DNA of 64,000 nt, taken from Nordella sp. HKS 07. GTDB taxonomy: Bacteria; Pseudomonadota; Alphaproteobacteria; Rhizobiales; Aestuariivirgaceae. Shown piece by piece: positions 18,600 through 27,768 of this stretch. The notes under the pieces were generated by a model. That model did no database searches and was not told where the DNA came from. It saw nothing but the letters and a program-made list of their open reading frames with translations. Where the stretch lies: the NCBI RefSeq assembly GCF_011046735.1, contig NZ_CP049258.1:4606001-4670000 (forward strand). The letters are read 5' to 3'. The first letter of the stretch is position 1, and every line of letters starts with the position of its first letter. The translations under genes and the position numbers were made by a program.

Positions 18600-18628
18600 G
18601 ATTCATATATTTGCCAGTTCAGAAGTAT

Positions 18629-19111
18629 CTAGACGGGTAGCTTCAAAAGAAGGATTAGTTCTTCCTCGCACTCCGGGTTTTCTGGATTCGCGATTCGCTT
18701 GAAATCCTGAAATCCCATCTGCCGATAAAACTTGCGCGTTCTTTGGTACGGCTCGTAGTCCACGGTGTCTCCTAGGGTGTGGACATACAGCTCGCCCACC
18801 TGCGTAGACTCAAGCTCCCTGAGCAATCGATGGAGAAGGCTACGACCCACTCCCTGGCGGTGAAGGTCGGGGCGAATTCCCATCCAGCCAATCTCGGCCT
18901 TGCCCTGATTCACGAAAAACGAAATGAAGCCGACCACCTCCTTATTGCCGTCCTCCGCCACAAACCCGCACTGATAACGAAGATCCGCCTGCATGGAGCG
19001 AATCCCCGATCGAGTAAACCAGGCGGGAAGGGCGGTGGCGATTTCCAAGATCCGCTCCAGATCGGCGGATCGCTGATATTCCCGAATAACAATCTCATGC
19101 CGCTGCGGCAT
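18629..19111 (-). CDS. GNAT family N-acetyltransferase
   Basis: This 160-residue protein has the GNAT fold. Motif A, which binds the acetyl-CoA pyrophosphate, is WMGIRPDLHRQGVGRSLL near residue 75, in the R/Q-x-x-G-x-G/A form. The preceding strand VVGFISFF and the C-terminal YQRTRKFYRQMGFQDF (motif B) are typical. The acceptor cannot be told from sequence. It faces the LysR gene tail to tail and has no operon partner. Confidence 0.85.
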   Translation of the reverse strand: MPQRHEIVIREYQRSADLERILEIATALPAWFTRSGIRSMQADLRYQCGFVAEDGNKEVVGFISFFVNQGKAEIGWMGIRPDLHRQGVGRSLLHRLLRELESTQVGELYVHTLGDTVDYEPYQRTRKFYRQMGFQDFKRIANPENPECEEELILLLKLPV

Positions 19112-19252
19112 ATCGAGTGCTCTCCGCTCGAAAGAACGCTCGAACGCGTTCGGGATTCTTCTGCAGAAGCCTCAATCGTGAATGAACTGCATGCTCCAGA
19201 TCTACGGGCGAACAGATCAGGGATCTCCCTACGCCATTCTGGCAATCCGCTT

Positions 19253-19366
19253 CAATATTGGTATACGCTGGCCTTCCCGGGTGCGGCGGTCTTCCTCTTC
19301 GTGCTGTCCTGGAACCTTGTCGGCGATGCGCTGCGGGACGTGCTCGACCCGCGTCACTCCCATTGA
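19253..19366 (+). pseudogene. C-terminal remnant of a DppC/OppC-type peptide ABC permease
   Basis: The frame ending at 19366 encodes about 37 residues, YWYTLAFPGAAVFLFVLSWN followed by LVGDALRDVLDPR, that match the last membrane helix and the conserved tail of dipeptide/oligopeptide permeases. Nothing upstream resembles the rest of such a permease, and no partner transporter genes are present. The serine hydrolase starts 15 bases later, so it was probably once the last gene of a peptide-transport operon. The rest appears to have been deleted. Confidence 0.7.
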
Positions 19367-19381
19367 TGAGAAGGAAACTAC

Positions 19382-21058
19382 ATGCCTGAATTGTCGGCCG
19401 CCGCCATCGCGCTGTTCGAGGATCTGATCCGCCACGAAGTCGAAGACAAGGCGATACCCTCGATCTCCTATGCCCTGGTGGACCGTGACGGGCTCCTCGC
19501 CGAAGGGCACATCCAGCGCCATGATCGCCATTTCGACATGCGCGCCGATACCTGCTTCCGCATCGGGTCGATCACCAAGAGCTTCACTGCCGTGGCGCTG
19601 ATGCAGCTTGCCGAGAGGGGGCTCGTCGACATCGAGGCGGACGTGTCCCGATATCTGCCCGGATTTCACCCGGTCAACCCGTTTGCCGGCGCCGAAACGG
19701 GGCCTTATGGCGGGCATGTCAGCCTGCGCAAGCTGATGAGCCACACGGCGGGGATGGTGCGCGAGCCGAAGAGCGGCCACTATCTCGACGCGACGCGCCC
19801 GCCGCTGGCGGATACCGTGGCCGAGCTCGCCGGATCGACCCTCAAGCAGGATCCGAGCAGCGGCGTCATGCATTACTCCAATGCCGGCATTGCCGTCGTC
19901 GGCAGGGTGATCGAGACGGTGACCGGGCAAAGCTATTGTGATTACCTCACCGCGAATGTGCTGAAGCCGCTCCGCATGGGCCATTCTCATTGCGAGGTGC
20001 CGCCCGATATCGGCGCGAGGCTGGCGCCGGCCGACATGTGGACGCTGGAGGGCGATATGCCGGCCCCTGTGTTCAACCTCGGCGGCTCGCCGGCGGGGAG
20101 CATCCTCTCCACGACGGGCGATATGGCGCGCTATGCGCAATGCCTCCTGCGCGGCGGCTTCGCGCCCGACGGGCGGGCGATCATTTCGCCGGCCTCGCTG
20201 CGTGATATGTGGGCGCCTTTCGGCAAGCGTCCTGCCGGCCACGACAAAGCGTTGGCGGACTATGGCATGTGTTTCGGCGTCGGCGATGTCGACGGCTGGA
20301 CGTCGGTCGGCCATGGCGGAGCGATCTACGGTTATGCGTCCCAGATGCTGCTGCTGCCCGCCGCCGGTATCGGCGTGCTGATCTTCGCGACGCTCGATTT
20401 CGCCAATCAGATCGCCTCGCGGCTGGGGGTGGACGGGCTGCGTATCGTTCTTGCCGAACGCAATATGGGCGCGCGGCTTGAACGGACGCAGCGGCCGCCG
20501 GCGATCACCGATGAGCAATTCGCGCGGCTGCCGGGTCACTATCGCGACCAGGCGAGCGGGGAGGTGGTCGAGGTCAAGGCGAAGCCGGGCAAGCTCTATC
20601 TCATGGGCGAGGGCGTGCCGCTCGAGATCCGTCCTGTCGCCGGCGACGATTTCGTGATCGACGGGCGTATCTATGGCCGCGGCGCCGATTATCCGCATCT
20701 CGATCTGAGCTTTCCGCGAGAGGACGAGCTGGTGTGGAAGGGGGCAACCTGGACACGCGTCGAGACAATGTCCGATGCGGAGCCGCCCCGGAATATCGAG
20801 CCCCATCTCGGTGAATATGGACCCGACTTCAACATCACCTATCTGTTCTATAGCCAAAGCGGGCTCAAATGCCTGATCGAGTATTTCTTCACTCATTCCT
20901 GCGAGCCGCTCGAGGACGGCCGCTATCGGATGCATGGCCGTCTCTACGAGGATGAGCTCCTCGAGCTCGATGCCGTGGACGAGAACGGCCGCCGCGGCAT
21001 TCGCGTCGGTCCCATGTTCCTGGCGCAACGCGGCCGCTCCCGGGCATCGGCCGCATGA
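19382..21058 (+). CDS. Serine hydrolase of the beta-lactamase / penicillin-binding class C family
   Basis: The 558-residue protein has the SxxK motif as SITKSF near residue 63 and the YxN motif as YSNAG near residue 163; GHGGAIYG near residue 310 takes the place of the third motif (HxG or KTG). The C-terminal 180 residues look like beta-rich lipocalin-like domains seen in D-aminopeptidase and esterase relatives. There is no signal peptide, so it acts in the cytoplasm. AGAAGGAAA precedes the ATG. The stop overlaps the next gene (ATGA). Given the permease remnant upstream, a peptidase or amidase role on imported peptides is a reasonable inference. Confidence 0.82.
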   Translation: MPELSAAAIALFEDLIRHEVEDKAIPSISYALVDRDGLLAEGHIQRHDRHFDMRADTCFRIGSITKSFTAVALMQLAERGLVDIEADVSRYLPGFHPVNPFAGAETGPYGGHVSLRKLMSHTAGMVREPKSGHYLDATRPPLADTVAELAGSTLKQDPSSGVMHYSNAGIAVVGRVIETVTGQSYCDYLTANVLKPLRMGHSHCEVPPDIGARLAPADMWTLEGDMPAPVFNLGGSPAGSILSTTGDMARYAQCLLRGGFAPDGRAIISPASLRDMWAPFGKRPAGHDKALADYGMCFGVGDVDGWTSVGHGGAIYGYASQMLLLPAAGIGVLIFATLDFANQIASRLGVDGLRIVLAERNMGARLERTQRPPAITDEQFARLPGHYRDQASGEVVEVKAKPGKLYLMGEGVPLEIRPVAGDDFVIDGRIYGRGADYPHLDLSFPREDELVWKGATWTRVETMSDAEPPRNIEPHLGEYGPDFNITYLFYSQSGLKCLIEYFFTHSCEPLEDGRYRMHGRLYEDELLELDAVDENGRRGIRVGPMFLAQRGRSRASAA

Positions 21059-22167
21059 GCAATCAGCCGTCCATGGTCACGCCGATTACGATGGAATCGC
21101 CGCTCGGCGCGCGCATGCTCATTGACGGGCGCGAGGTCGACTATTACTGCGGCACCAGCTATTTCTGCCTGCACGGCCATCCGGAAGTGATCGATGCGGC
21201 CTGCGCCGCGACCAGGACCTTCGGCATGGGGCCCGGCACGCTGGCAAGGATGCAGGTCTATGCCGATCTGCAGCAGCGCCTGCGGCAGTGGTTCGCCGCC
21301 GACGAGGTCGTCTACATGATTTCGGGCTACTCCAGTCCGATGGCATTGCTGCAGGGCCTGCAGGACGATTTCGATGTGGTGTTCATCGACGCCGCCACCC
21401 ATTACAGCGCGTTGGACGCGGTGCCGACACTCGGCAAGCCGGTCCACCCGTTCCGCCATGCCGATCCCGACAGCCTCGCCGAGGAACTCGCGCGTCACCT
21501 GCGGCCAGGGCAGCGGCCGGTGATCGTGACCGACGGTGTCTTTCCGTCTTCCGGCAGGCTGGCCCCTCTGGCCGACTATCGCGAAGTCATGGCGCCCTAT
21601 GAAGGGGCGCTGCTATGCATCGATGATTCGCACGGTGTCGGCGTCCTCGGGGAAAGCGGACGCGGCTCGCTGCAGCATGCCGGCCTGGAAGGAGCGGGCA
21701 ACTATCTTGCCGGCACGCTGAGCAAGGCCTTTGGCGCGCTGGGCGGCGTCGTGCCCGCCGATGCGGCGCTGGCCGAGAAGATCGCGCGCAAGGCGATGAT
21801 CCTGCGCGGCGCCTCGCCGGCGCCGCCGGGTCTGGCCGCGGCGGCGGCGACATCGTTGCGCATACTTCAGTCGAGGCCGGAGATGCGCTCCAGTCTGCGC
21901 AGCAACGTCAAGCATATCCGCGATGGTCTGAGAAAGCTGGGCTTCGATGTGGCCGATACGCCGGTGCCGATCGTGACCATCGCGGGCGAGGTCGATCTGG
22001 AGGGGTTGCGCGACCGTCTTGCCGAGCGCGATATCATCGTGAAGCTGACGCCGGCGCGGGGCTATTCGGATGCGGCCGATGTCGCGACCCTGCGCATCGC
22101 GGTCTTCTCCGAGCACAGCCCGGCGCAGATCAATCGGCTGCTGGCCGTCATGGCCGAGCTGCTCTAA
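21055..22167 (+). CDS. PLP-dependent alpha-oxoamine synthase-like aminotransferase (class I/II)
   Basis: The 370-residue protein belongs to the fold-type I group that includes 8-amino-7-oxononanoate synthase, glycine C-acetyltransferase and serine palmitoyltransferase. The PLP lysine is in GTLSKAFGALGG near residue 226, the cofactor Asp/His pair in DDSHGVGVLGESGRG near residue 190, and the GMGPGTLARMQ loop near residue 57. No other biotin genes are nearby, so BioF is unlikely by context. It overlaps the upstream serine hydrolase, which suggests they share a pathway that I cannot identify. Confidence 0.8.
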   Translation: MSNQPSMVTPITMESPLGARMLIDGREVDYYCGTSYFCLHGHPEVIDAACAATRTFGMGPGTLARMQVYADLQQRLRQWFAADEVVYMISGYSSPMALLQGLQDDFDVVFIDAATHYSALDAVPTLGKPVHPFRHADPDSLAEELARHLRPGQRPVIVTDGVFPSSGRLAPLADYREVMAPYEGALLCIDDSHGVGVLGESGRGSLQHAGLEGAGNYLAGTLSKAFGALGGVVPADAALAEKIARKAMILRGASPAPPGLAAAAATSLRILQSRPEMRSSLRSNVKHIRDGLRKLGFDVADTPVPIVTIAGEVDLEGLRDRLAERDIIVKLTPARGYSDAADVATLRIAVFSEHSPAQINRLLAVMAELL

Positions 22168-22210
22168 GGACGGATTGGCGTCCTGCCCCACAGGGCACTA
22201 AACTCGCCGG

Positions 22211-23998
22211 ATGAAGATTCGTAGACTACCGGAAGGCATCGCCAACCGCATCGCGGCCGGCGAGGTGATCGAGCGCCCGGCGAGCGTCGTCAAGGAACTG
22301 GCGGAGAACGCCGTCGATGCCGGCGCGCGCCAGATCGATATCGCCTTCCGCGACGGCGGCCGCAGCCTGATCCGCGTCTCCGACGACGGCGAGGGCATGG
22401 ACCGCGACGAGCTCGATCTTGCCGTCGAGCGCCATGCCACCTCCAAGCTCGCCGACGACGATCTCATCGAGATCAAAACGCTGGGCTTCCGCGGCGAGGC
22501 GCTGCCCTCCATCGGCGCGGTGAGCCGCCTGACGCTCACCTCGCGCGCGCGTTCGATGAGCGACACCTGGAAGATCGACGTGGCGGGCGGCCGCAAGGCG
22601 GAGCCGATGCCATCGGCGCGCATCGACGGCAGCGTCGTCGAGGTCCGCGATCTCTTCTTCGCCGTGCCGGCGCGGCTCAAATTCCTAAAATCGCCGCGCG
22701 CCGAGACGGCGGAGGCCGCCGATGTGGTGCGCCGCCTGGCGCTCGCCGTGCCCCATGTCGGCTGGAGCTTCACCTCCGAAGAGCGTGTCCTCATCGATCT
22801 TCCGCCCGAGACGGCCGACGAGAAGGGCAGGCGCCGGCGCATCCAGCGTGTGATGGGTGAAGAGGTCTTCGCCAACATGGTCGATTTCGAGGGCGGCAAG
22901 GAGCCGTTCCGCATCTGGGGCCTCGCGAGCCTTCCGACCTATCACCGCGCGCAGGGAGGCCTGCAGTTCTTCTTCGTCAATGGCCGGCCGGTGCGCGACA
23001 AGCTTCTCGCCGGCGCCATTCGCGGTGCCTATGCCGATCTTCTGATGCGCGGACGCTTTCCCGCCGTCTGCCTCTTCATCGACTGCCCGAGCGCCTTCGT
23101 CGACGTGAATGTCCATCCGGCCAAGGCCGAGGTGCGCTTCCGCGATTCAGGCCTGGTGCGCGGCGCCATCGTGTCGGCGATCCGCGACGCGCTCGGACAA
23201 TCGAGCCGCAAGACGGCGGTGGGCCTGTCCTCGGCGACGCTCGGCGCGCTCCGTCCTCTGGCGCCGCCGCCGCCACGCCCCGGCGGCGCGATCGAGCGCG
23301 CTTTCGCAGGCTTCGCGCCGGCGCCGCAGCGCGACGGCATGGCGGAAGAACAGGCGTTTTTCGCGATGGACAATGTCGCCTCGGCCCGGGTCGCGGAAGT
23401 CGAGCCGATTGTCGAACCGGCGCATCCCTTAGGTGCCGCGCGCGCCCAGTTCCATGAGAACTACATCCTGGCGCAGACCGAGCAAGGCATCGTCATCGTC
23501 GATCAGCATGCCGCCCATGAGCGCCTCGTCTATGAAAGGCTGAAGGCCGAGCGGGCGGGCCGGCGCATCGCCACGCAGCCGCTGCTCATTCCCGATGTCG
23601 TCGATCTCGATGCAGTGTCGGTCGAGCGTCTCGCCACCGCGCAGGAACTCCTGGCCGAGCTCGGCCTCGTGCTCGAGCCCTTCGGTGAAGGATCGATCGT
23701 GGTGCGCGAAGTGCCGGCCGCTTTGTCGGGCGGCAATATCGCGAGACTGGTGCGCGACGTCGCCGATGATCTCGGCGAGGAGTCTTCAGCAACCGTCGAG
23801 GAGCGCGTCAATCATCTGCTCGCCACCATGGCCTGCCATCATTCGGTGCGCTCCGGCCGCCAGCTGCGGCCGGAGGAAATGAACGCGCTCCTGCGCCAGA
23901 TGGAAGTGACGCCGAACTCCGGCCAGTGCAATCACGGCCGTCCGACCTATATCGAGTTGAAGCTCAGTGACATCGAGCGGCTGTTCGGCAGGAGCTGA
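22211..23998 (+). CDS. mutL: DNA mismatch repair protein MutL
   Basis: MutL couples mismatch recognition by MutS to strand incision. The N-terminal GHKL ATPase motifs are all present: IAAGEVIERPASVVKELAEN, DDGEGM, HATSKL and GFRGEAL (residues 10-100). The C-terminal domain carries the metal endonuclease motif DQHAAHERLVYE near residue 430, plus ACHHSVRSG and GQCNHGRP. This shows a nicking MutL, as expected in bacteria without MutH. A proline/alanine linker separates the domains around residues 345-400. The length of 595 is normal. It converges on rsmD with no gap. Confidence 0.97.
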   Translation: MKIRRLPEGIANRIAAGEVIERPASVVKELAENAVDAGARQIDIAFRDGGRSLIRVSDDGEGMDRDELDLAVERHATSKLADDDLIEIKTLGFRGEALPSIGAVSRLTLTSRARSMSDTWKIDVAGGRKAEPMPSARIDGSVVEVRDLFFAVPARLKFLKSPRAETAEAADVVRRLALAVPHVGWSFTSEERVLIDLPPETADEKGRRRRIQRVMGEEVFANMVDFEGGKEPFRIWGLASLPTYHRAQGGLQFFFVNGRPVRDKLLAGAIRGAYADLLMRGRFPAVCLFIDCPSAFVDVNVHPAKAEVRFRDSGLVRGAIVSAIRDALGQSSRKTAVGLSSATLGALRPLAPPPPRPGGAIERAFAGFAPAPQRDGMAEEQAFFAMDNVASARVAEVEPIVEPAHPLGAARAQFHENYILAQTEQGIVIVDQHAAHERLVYERLKAERAGRRIATQPLLIPDVVDLDAVSVERLATAQELLAELGLVLEPFGEGSIVVREVPAALSGGNIARLVRDVADDLGEESSATVEERVNHLLATMACHHSVRSGRQLRPEEMNALLRQMEVTPNSGQCNHGRPTYIELKLSDIERLFGRS

Positions 23999-24556
23999 TC
24001 AGGCCGCCCGTGCGATGAGGACCTGCGTGTCGCCATAGACGCGCCGGTCGAGCTCGCTGAGCTCGGGCGGGCAGGCGAGCGTGGCCTTCTCGGCTTCTTC
24101 CACCACGACGACGGCTTGCGGATTGAGCCATCCGCCCGCCACCAGCGCGGCGAGCGCCTTGCTGCCGAGGTCCTTGTTGTAGGGCGGATCGGCGAAGACG
24201 AGATCGAAGCCCGGCTGCGGCGCGGCAGGGCCGAGCCTCGTCGCGTCGCGCCGCCAGATCTTGCATTGCCCGATGAGGCCCAGCGCGTCGGCATTGCGGC
24301 GGATGACGCCGCGCGCTTCCGCCGACTCGTCGACGAACTGGCAGAAGCGGGCGCCGCGCGACAGGGCCTCGAGCCCCATGGCGCCGGTGCCGGCGAAGAG
24401 ATCGAGGACGCGCGCACCCTCGAGCGCGAAGCCCTCCACCCCATGCGCCAGGATGTTAAAGATCGATTCACGCACCCGGTCCGAGGTCGGCCGCGTCGCC
24501 TGTCCCTTGGGCCCTGCGAGGCCGTGCCCTTTGAATTTTCCGCCGATGATGCGCAT
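23999..24556 (-). CDS. rsmD: 16S rRNA (guanine966-N2)-methyltransferase
   Basis: RsmD methylates G966 of 16S rRNA using S-adenosylmethionine. The N-terminus MRIIGGKFKGHGL and RPTSDRVRESIFNIL is diagnostic, the SAM motif LDLFAGTGAMGLEALSRGA is near residue 54, and the catalytic DPPY motif is in FADPPYNKD near residue 125. I chose the ATG at 24556 because it matches the conserved start; upstream in-frame starts would run into the LysE exporter gene. The predicted length of 185 residues is normal. It follows the LysE gene by about 35 bases on the same strand. Confidence 0.95.
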   Translation of the reverse strand: MRIIGGKFKGHGLAGPKGQATRPTSDRVRESIFNILAHGVEGFALEGARVLDLFAGTGAMGLEALSRGARFCQFVDESAEARGVIRRNADALGLIGQCKIWRRDATRLGPAAPQPGFDLVFADPPYNKDLGSKALAALVAGGWLNPQAVVVVEEAEKATLACPPELSELDRRVYGDTQVLIARAA

Positions 24557-24591
24557 GCTGCTGGCCGCTGCCCCCTCAATCGCCGCGACCT

Positions 24592-25224
24592 TTACAGGCC
24601 GCGGCGGATTTCGGAAACACCGAAAAAGACGAGGAAGCTGCCGGCGAGGCGGTCGATCCACAGGCGCACGCGCTGGCCGAGCGCATGGCGGAAGACCGTG
24701 ACGCCGCCGACAATGAAAATCCACCACAGCAGCGATCCGAGCGTCACGCCAGAGACGGTCGCGAGCGCGGTCGCCGGCTCGAAGCCACCCTTGGGGGCTA
24801 GGGCCGCGAAAATGGCGGCGAACATGATGATGGTCGGCGGGTTGGTGAGGGTGAGGAGCAGCGAGCCCCAGAAGGCCCGGAATGTCGAGACGACCGAGGG
24901 TGCCGGCAGCGTGCCGTTCTCGACTGGACGGCGCCAGAATGTCTTGAGCCCCAGATAGAGCAGGAACAGGCCGGCGGCGAGATGGAGCGGGCGGTCATAG
25001 GCCAGCATGAATTCGGAGATGCCGGTGAGGCCCAAGGCCGCCACGGCGGCATAGATCCCATCGCCGGTGGCGATACCGACGCCGGTGGCGAGGCCGGGGC
25101 GCCAGCCCTCGGCCAGGCTGCGCCGCATGCAGAGGATGCTCATCGGTCCGACGGGGGCGGCCACCGCGAGGCCGAAGCCCATGGCGGTAATGAAGATCGG
25201 CAGAAGGCTGGTGAGACTGGTCAT
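24592..25224 (-). CDS. LysE/RhtB family amino acid exporter
   Basis: The 210-residue protein has about six hydrophobic segments, and its N-terminus, AAPVGPMSILCMRRSLAEGW, is the LysE-type signature near residue 23. GVGIATGDGIYA and LYLGLKTF are also typical of the family. Members export amino acids or derivatives across the inner membrane. The substrate is unknown. The upstream gap to the pseudouridine synthase (25225-25440) contains no gene but has an imperfect hairpin at 25335-25389. Confidence 0.88.
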   Translation of the reverse strand: MTSLTSLLPIFITAMGFGLAVAAPVGPMSILCMRRSLAEGWRPGLATGVGIATGDGIYAAVAALGLTGISEFMLAYDRPLHLAAGLFLLYLGLKTFWRRPVENGTLPAPSVVSTFRAFWGSLLLTLTNPPTIIMFAAIFAALAPKGGFEPATALATVSGVTLGSLLWWIFIVGGVTVFRHALGQRVRLWIDRLAGSFLVFFGVSEIRRGL

Positions 25225-25440
25225 GGAACTCTCCTTGCGTGAGATGCGGGGAGTTCGTCAATCGAGGGGCCCCGCCGGGTTTGCTGGGCGGGAACTGCTG
25301 CAGGATGGAAGAGGACTTAGACGCCAGGTCTCGCCATCACGCGCAACAGATCGCACGCCGGTTGCTGCCGGGTCGTTTGTTGCGTGATGGTCGTTTTGCG
25401 CGTCATGGGGCGCCTCGATAGCGCAAGGTGGGGTGGGCGA

Positions 25441-26271
25441 TCAAGCCCTCGCCTTCCTTTGCGGCTTTTGCCCGCGCTGATCGGGCTTGTTCCGGCGATG
25501 CGCCGGCCCGCGCTCCGGCACCGTCACCTTGCGCCCGAGCTGCTCGGCCAGCACCTTGGCCGGCACTTCGGAGATGCCGCCACGCTCGAGATCACCGAGC
25601 TGGAACGGCCCGAAAGCGATGCGGATGAGGCGGTTCACCGTAAGGCCCAGATGCTCGCAGATCTTTTTCACCTCGCGGTTCTTGCCCTCGCGGATGGCGA
25701 TATTGAGCCAAGCATTGTCGCCCTGCGCCTTGTCGAGGGTCGCCTCGATCGGGCCGTAATGGATGCCCTCGAGGGTGACGCCGCCGGCGAGCCTGGCGAG
25801 CGCCGCCGGATCGGGCTTGCCATAGGCGCGCACCCGGTAGCGCCGGACCCAGCCGGTGGCGGGGAGTTCCAAGAGCCGCGCCAGCTCGCCGTCATTGGTG
25901 AGGAGCAGCAGGCCCTCGGTATTGATATCGAGCCTGCCGATCGAGATCACCCGCGGCAGCTGCTCGCGCAGGGCGTCGAAGACGGTGCGCCGGCCTTCCG
26001 GGTCCTTGTGGCTGGTGACGAGCCCGGCCGGCTTGTGATAGCGCCACAGCCGGCTTTCCTCCTTCTGCGGCAGCGGCTGACCGTCGACGCGCACATCGTC
26101 GGACGGCTTCACATTGATGGCGGGGGAGCTGAGCACCTTGCCATTGAGCTTGACGCGGCCGTCGGCGATCAGCCGCTCGGCGTCGCGCCGGGAGCACAGG
26201 CCGGCGCGGGCGATCGCCTTGGCGATGCGCTCGCCCTCGAAGGCGCTTTCCTTTGGACTATCCTTGACCAT
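25441..26271 (-). CDS. 16S/23S rRNA pseudouridine synthase, RsuA/RluB family
   Basis: The 276-residue protein has an N-terminal S4 RNA-binding domain (IAKAIARAGLCSRRDAERLI, then DGRVKLNGK) and the catalytic core with ISIGRLDINTEGLLLLTNDG, where the Asp in GRLD attacks the uridine. GKNREVKKICEHLGLTVNRLIRIAFGPF is the usual C-terminal core motif. The tail is basic (RGPAHRRNKPDQRGQKPQRKARA in two parts) and probably binds RNA. I take the ATG at 26271, because the longer frame to 26694 runs antisense through tadA. RluB (23S U2605) is the most likely identity in alphaproteobacteria. Confidence 0.9.
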   Translation of the reverse strand: MVKDSPKESAFEGERIAKAIARAGLCSRRDAERLIADGRVKLNGKVLSSPAINVKPSDDVRVDGQPLPQKEESRLWRYHKPAGLVTSHKDPEGRRTVFDALREQLPRVISIGRLDINTEGLLLLTNDGELARLLELPATGWVRRYRVRAYGKPDPAALARLAGGVTLEGIHYGPIEATLDKAQGDNAWLNIAIREGKNREVKKICEHLGLTVNRLIRIAFGPFQLGDLERGGISEVPAKVLAEQLGRKVTVPERGPAHRRNKPDQRGQKPQRKARA

Positions 26272-26301
26272 CCCGTTCCTTTCGCGTTCATGTGAACGAG
26301 C

Positions 26302-26775
26302 ATGAAGCACACCCTGCCGCCGGAGCCAACAACAGATCCCCTGTCGCTCGCTTTCGCCGAGGCCGAATCGGCCGGTGGGCGCGGCGAGGTGCCGATAGGC
26401 TGTGTCATCGTCGATCAGTCGGGCAATGTCGTGGCAAAGGCCGGCAACCGCACGCTGGAGCTCAAAGACCCGACGGCGCATGCCGAGCTTCTCGCCATCA
26501 GGGAGGCGGCCGCCAGGCTCGGCAGCGAAAGGCTGGTGGGCCTCGACATCTATGTGACGCTCGAGCCCTGCGCCATGTGCGCGGCGGCGATCTCCTTCGC
26601 GCGATTGCGGCGGCTCTATTTCGCGACGGACGATATCAAGATGGGCGGCGTCGAGCACGGCCCCCGCTTCTTCAACCAGGAGACCTGCCATCACCGGCCC
26701 GAGGTCTATGGCGGCATGGCCGAGGCGAAGGGCCAGGCGCTGCTCCGGCAGTTCTTCCGCGAGCGGCGCGGTTGA
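26302..26775 (+). CDS. tadA: tRNA-specific adenosine deaminase
   Basis: TadA converts A34 of tRNA-Arg(ACG) to inosine. The zinc and catalytic residues are in HAELLAIREAA (His and Glu, near residue 55) and PCAMCAAAI (two Cys, near residue 88). The stretch FATDDIKMGGVEHGPRFF is typical of TadA rather than of cytidine deaminases. At 157 residues it is normal length. It is divergent from the pseudouridine synthase with a 30-base gap, a conserved alphaproteobacterial pairing of RNA-modifying genes. Confidence 0.95.
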   Translation: MKHTLPPEPTTDPLSLAFAEAESAGGRGEVPIGCVIVDQSGNVVAKAGNRTLELKDPTAHAELLAIREAAARLGSERLVGLDIYVTLEPCAMCAAAISFARLRRLYFATDDIKMGGVEHGPRFFNQETCHHRPEVYGGMAEAKGQALLRQFFRERRG

Positions 26776-26827
26776 ATCTCCTTCTCAGCTCGCCCCTTCA
26801 AGTGTTTCTTTCGACTCGTTTTTCTGC

Positions 26828-27742
26828 TTAAGGCGAATCGCCCGCGAGCTGCGCGCGATAGCCTTTGATATGGGCCGCGAGCGACTCGGTGAAGGCGCGC
26901 ACATGGGGCGACGACCTGATCTCCTCGCGCACCACGAGAAGCAGGTCGCCCTCCAGTTCGGGGATCGGCGGCAGGCAGCGCACCAGGTCCGGATCGGCAT
27001 CGCCGGCAAGGCAGGGCAGCATCGCGATGCCGAGGCCGGCCTTGAGCGTCATGACCAGATTGGTAAGGCTGTTGCTGCGCGCGCTGATCCGCGAATGGGG
27101 GGTGAGCCGGGTCAGCAGTCGCGGCCCGGGCAGCTGATCCATGCTGCCGTCGAGGGCGACGACGGCATGACCGTCGAGAGCGTCAAGCGTTCCCGGTTTG
27201 CCGTTCTCCTCGGCATAGGCGCGGCTGCAATAGACGCTCCATCCGACTCGTGACAAATTCCGCGCCACGATGCCCGCACCCTGCAGCGGCTCGGCCTGCC
27301 GGATGGCCGCGCGCAACGCGACGTCGGCCTCGCCGCGCGCGATGTCAAGGCGGCGGTCCTGCGCCATCAGCTCGACCAGAATGCCGGGATTCTCCTTGCG
27401 GAATGTCCTGAGCCACGGCGTGATCAGGATATTGGCGAGCATTTCAGGCGTCGTGACCCGTACACTTCCGGCCAGCAGGCGCTGATCGGCGCCGATCGTG
27501 CTTTCGAGCGCGTTGACTTCTTCCTCGATCCGCTCGGCCGCAGCGGCGATCTTCCGGCCGAGCGGCGTCAGGTGATATCCGCTCTGCTTGCGCTCGAAGA
27601 GTTCGGCGCCGACCTGGGCCTCGAGATCGGCCATCCGCCGCGTGACCGTGGTCTGGTTGACGCCGAGCGTCTGGGCGGCGCGCAGCGCCGAGCCCGAGCG
27701 GGCGATGGCCAGGACGAAGCGGAGGTCTCCCCAGTCGATCAT
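26828..27742 (-). CDS. LysR family transcriptional regulator
   Basis: The 304-residue protein has an N-terminal winged helix-turn-helix (SGSALRAAQTLGVNQTTVTRRMADLEAQVGAELFERK) and an effector-binding domain from about residue 90. It is divergently transcribed from the cytochrome c and FAD-oxidase genes, so it likely controls them in response to their substrate. A perfect palindrome lies just upstream of its start codon. Confidence 0.88.
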   Translation of the reverse strand: MIDWGDLRFVLAIARSGSALRAAQTLGVNQTTVTRRMADLEAQVGAELFERKQSGYHLTPLGRKIAAAAERIEEEVNALESTIGADQRLLAGSVRVTTPEMLANILITPWLRTFRKENPGILVELMAQDRRLDIARGEADVALRAAIRQAEPLQGAGIVARNLSRVGWSVYCSRAYAEENGKPGTLDALDGHAVVALDGSMDQLPGPRLLTRLTPHSRISARSNSLTNLVMTLKAGLGIAMLPCLAGDADPDLVRCLPPIPELEGDLLLVVREEIRSSPHVRAFTESLAAHIKGYRAQLAGDSP

Positions 27743-27746
27743 GCGC

Positions 27747-27768
27747 CATTCTGCGAAAACGCAGAATG
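27747..27768. promoter_or_regulatory. Palindromic operator upstream of LysR
   Basis: CATTCTGCG (27747-27755) and CGCAGAATG (27760-27768) are perfect 9-base arms around AAAA, five bases from the LysR start codon. The position suggests autoregulation by occlusion of the ribosome or polymerase, and control of the divergent oxidase genes. Confidence 0.55.

Noticed and set aside
21055-22167. Calling the PLP enzyme BioF (biotin synthesis)
   Set aside because: The fold fits but no bio genes are nearby and substrate residues cannot be judged by eye.
26272-26694. 141-residue N-terminal extension of the pseudouridine synthase
   Set aside because: It lies antisense to tadA and precedes a normal S4-domain start.
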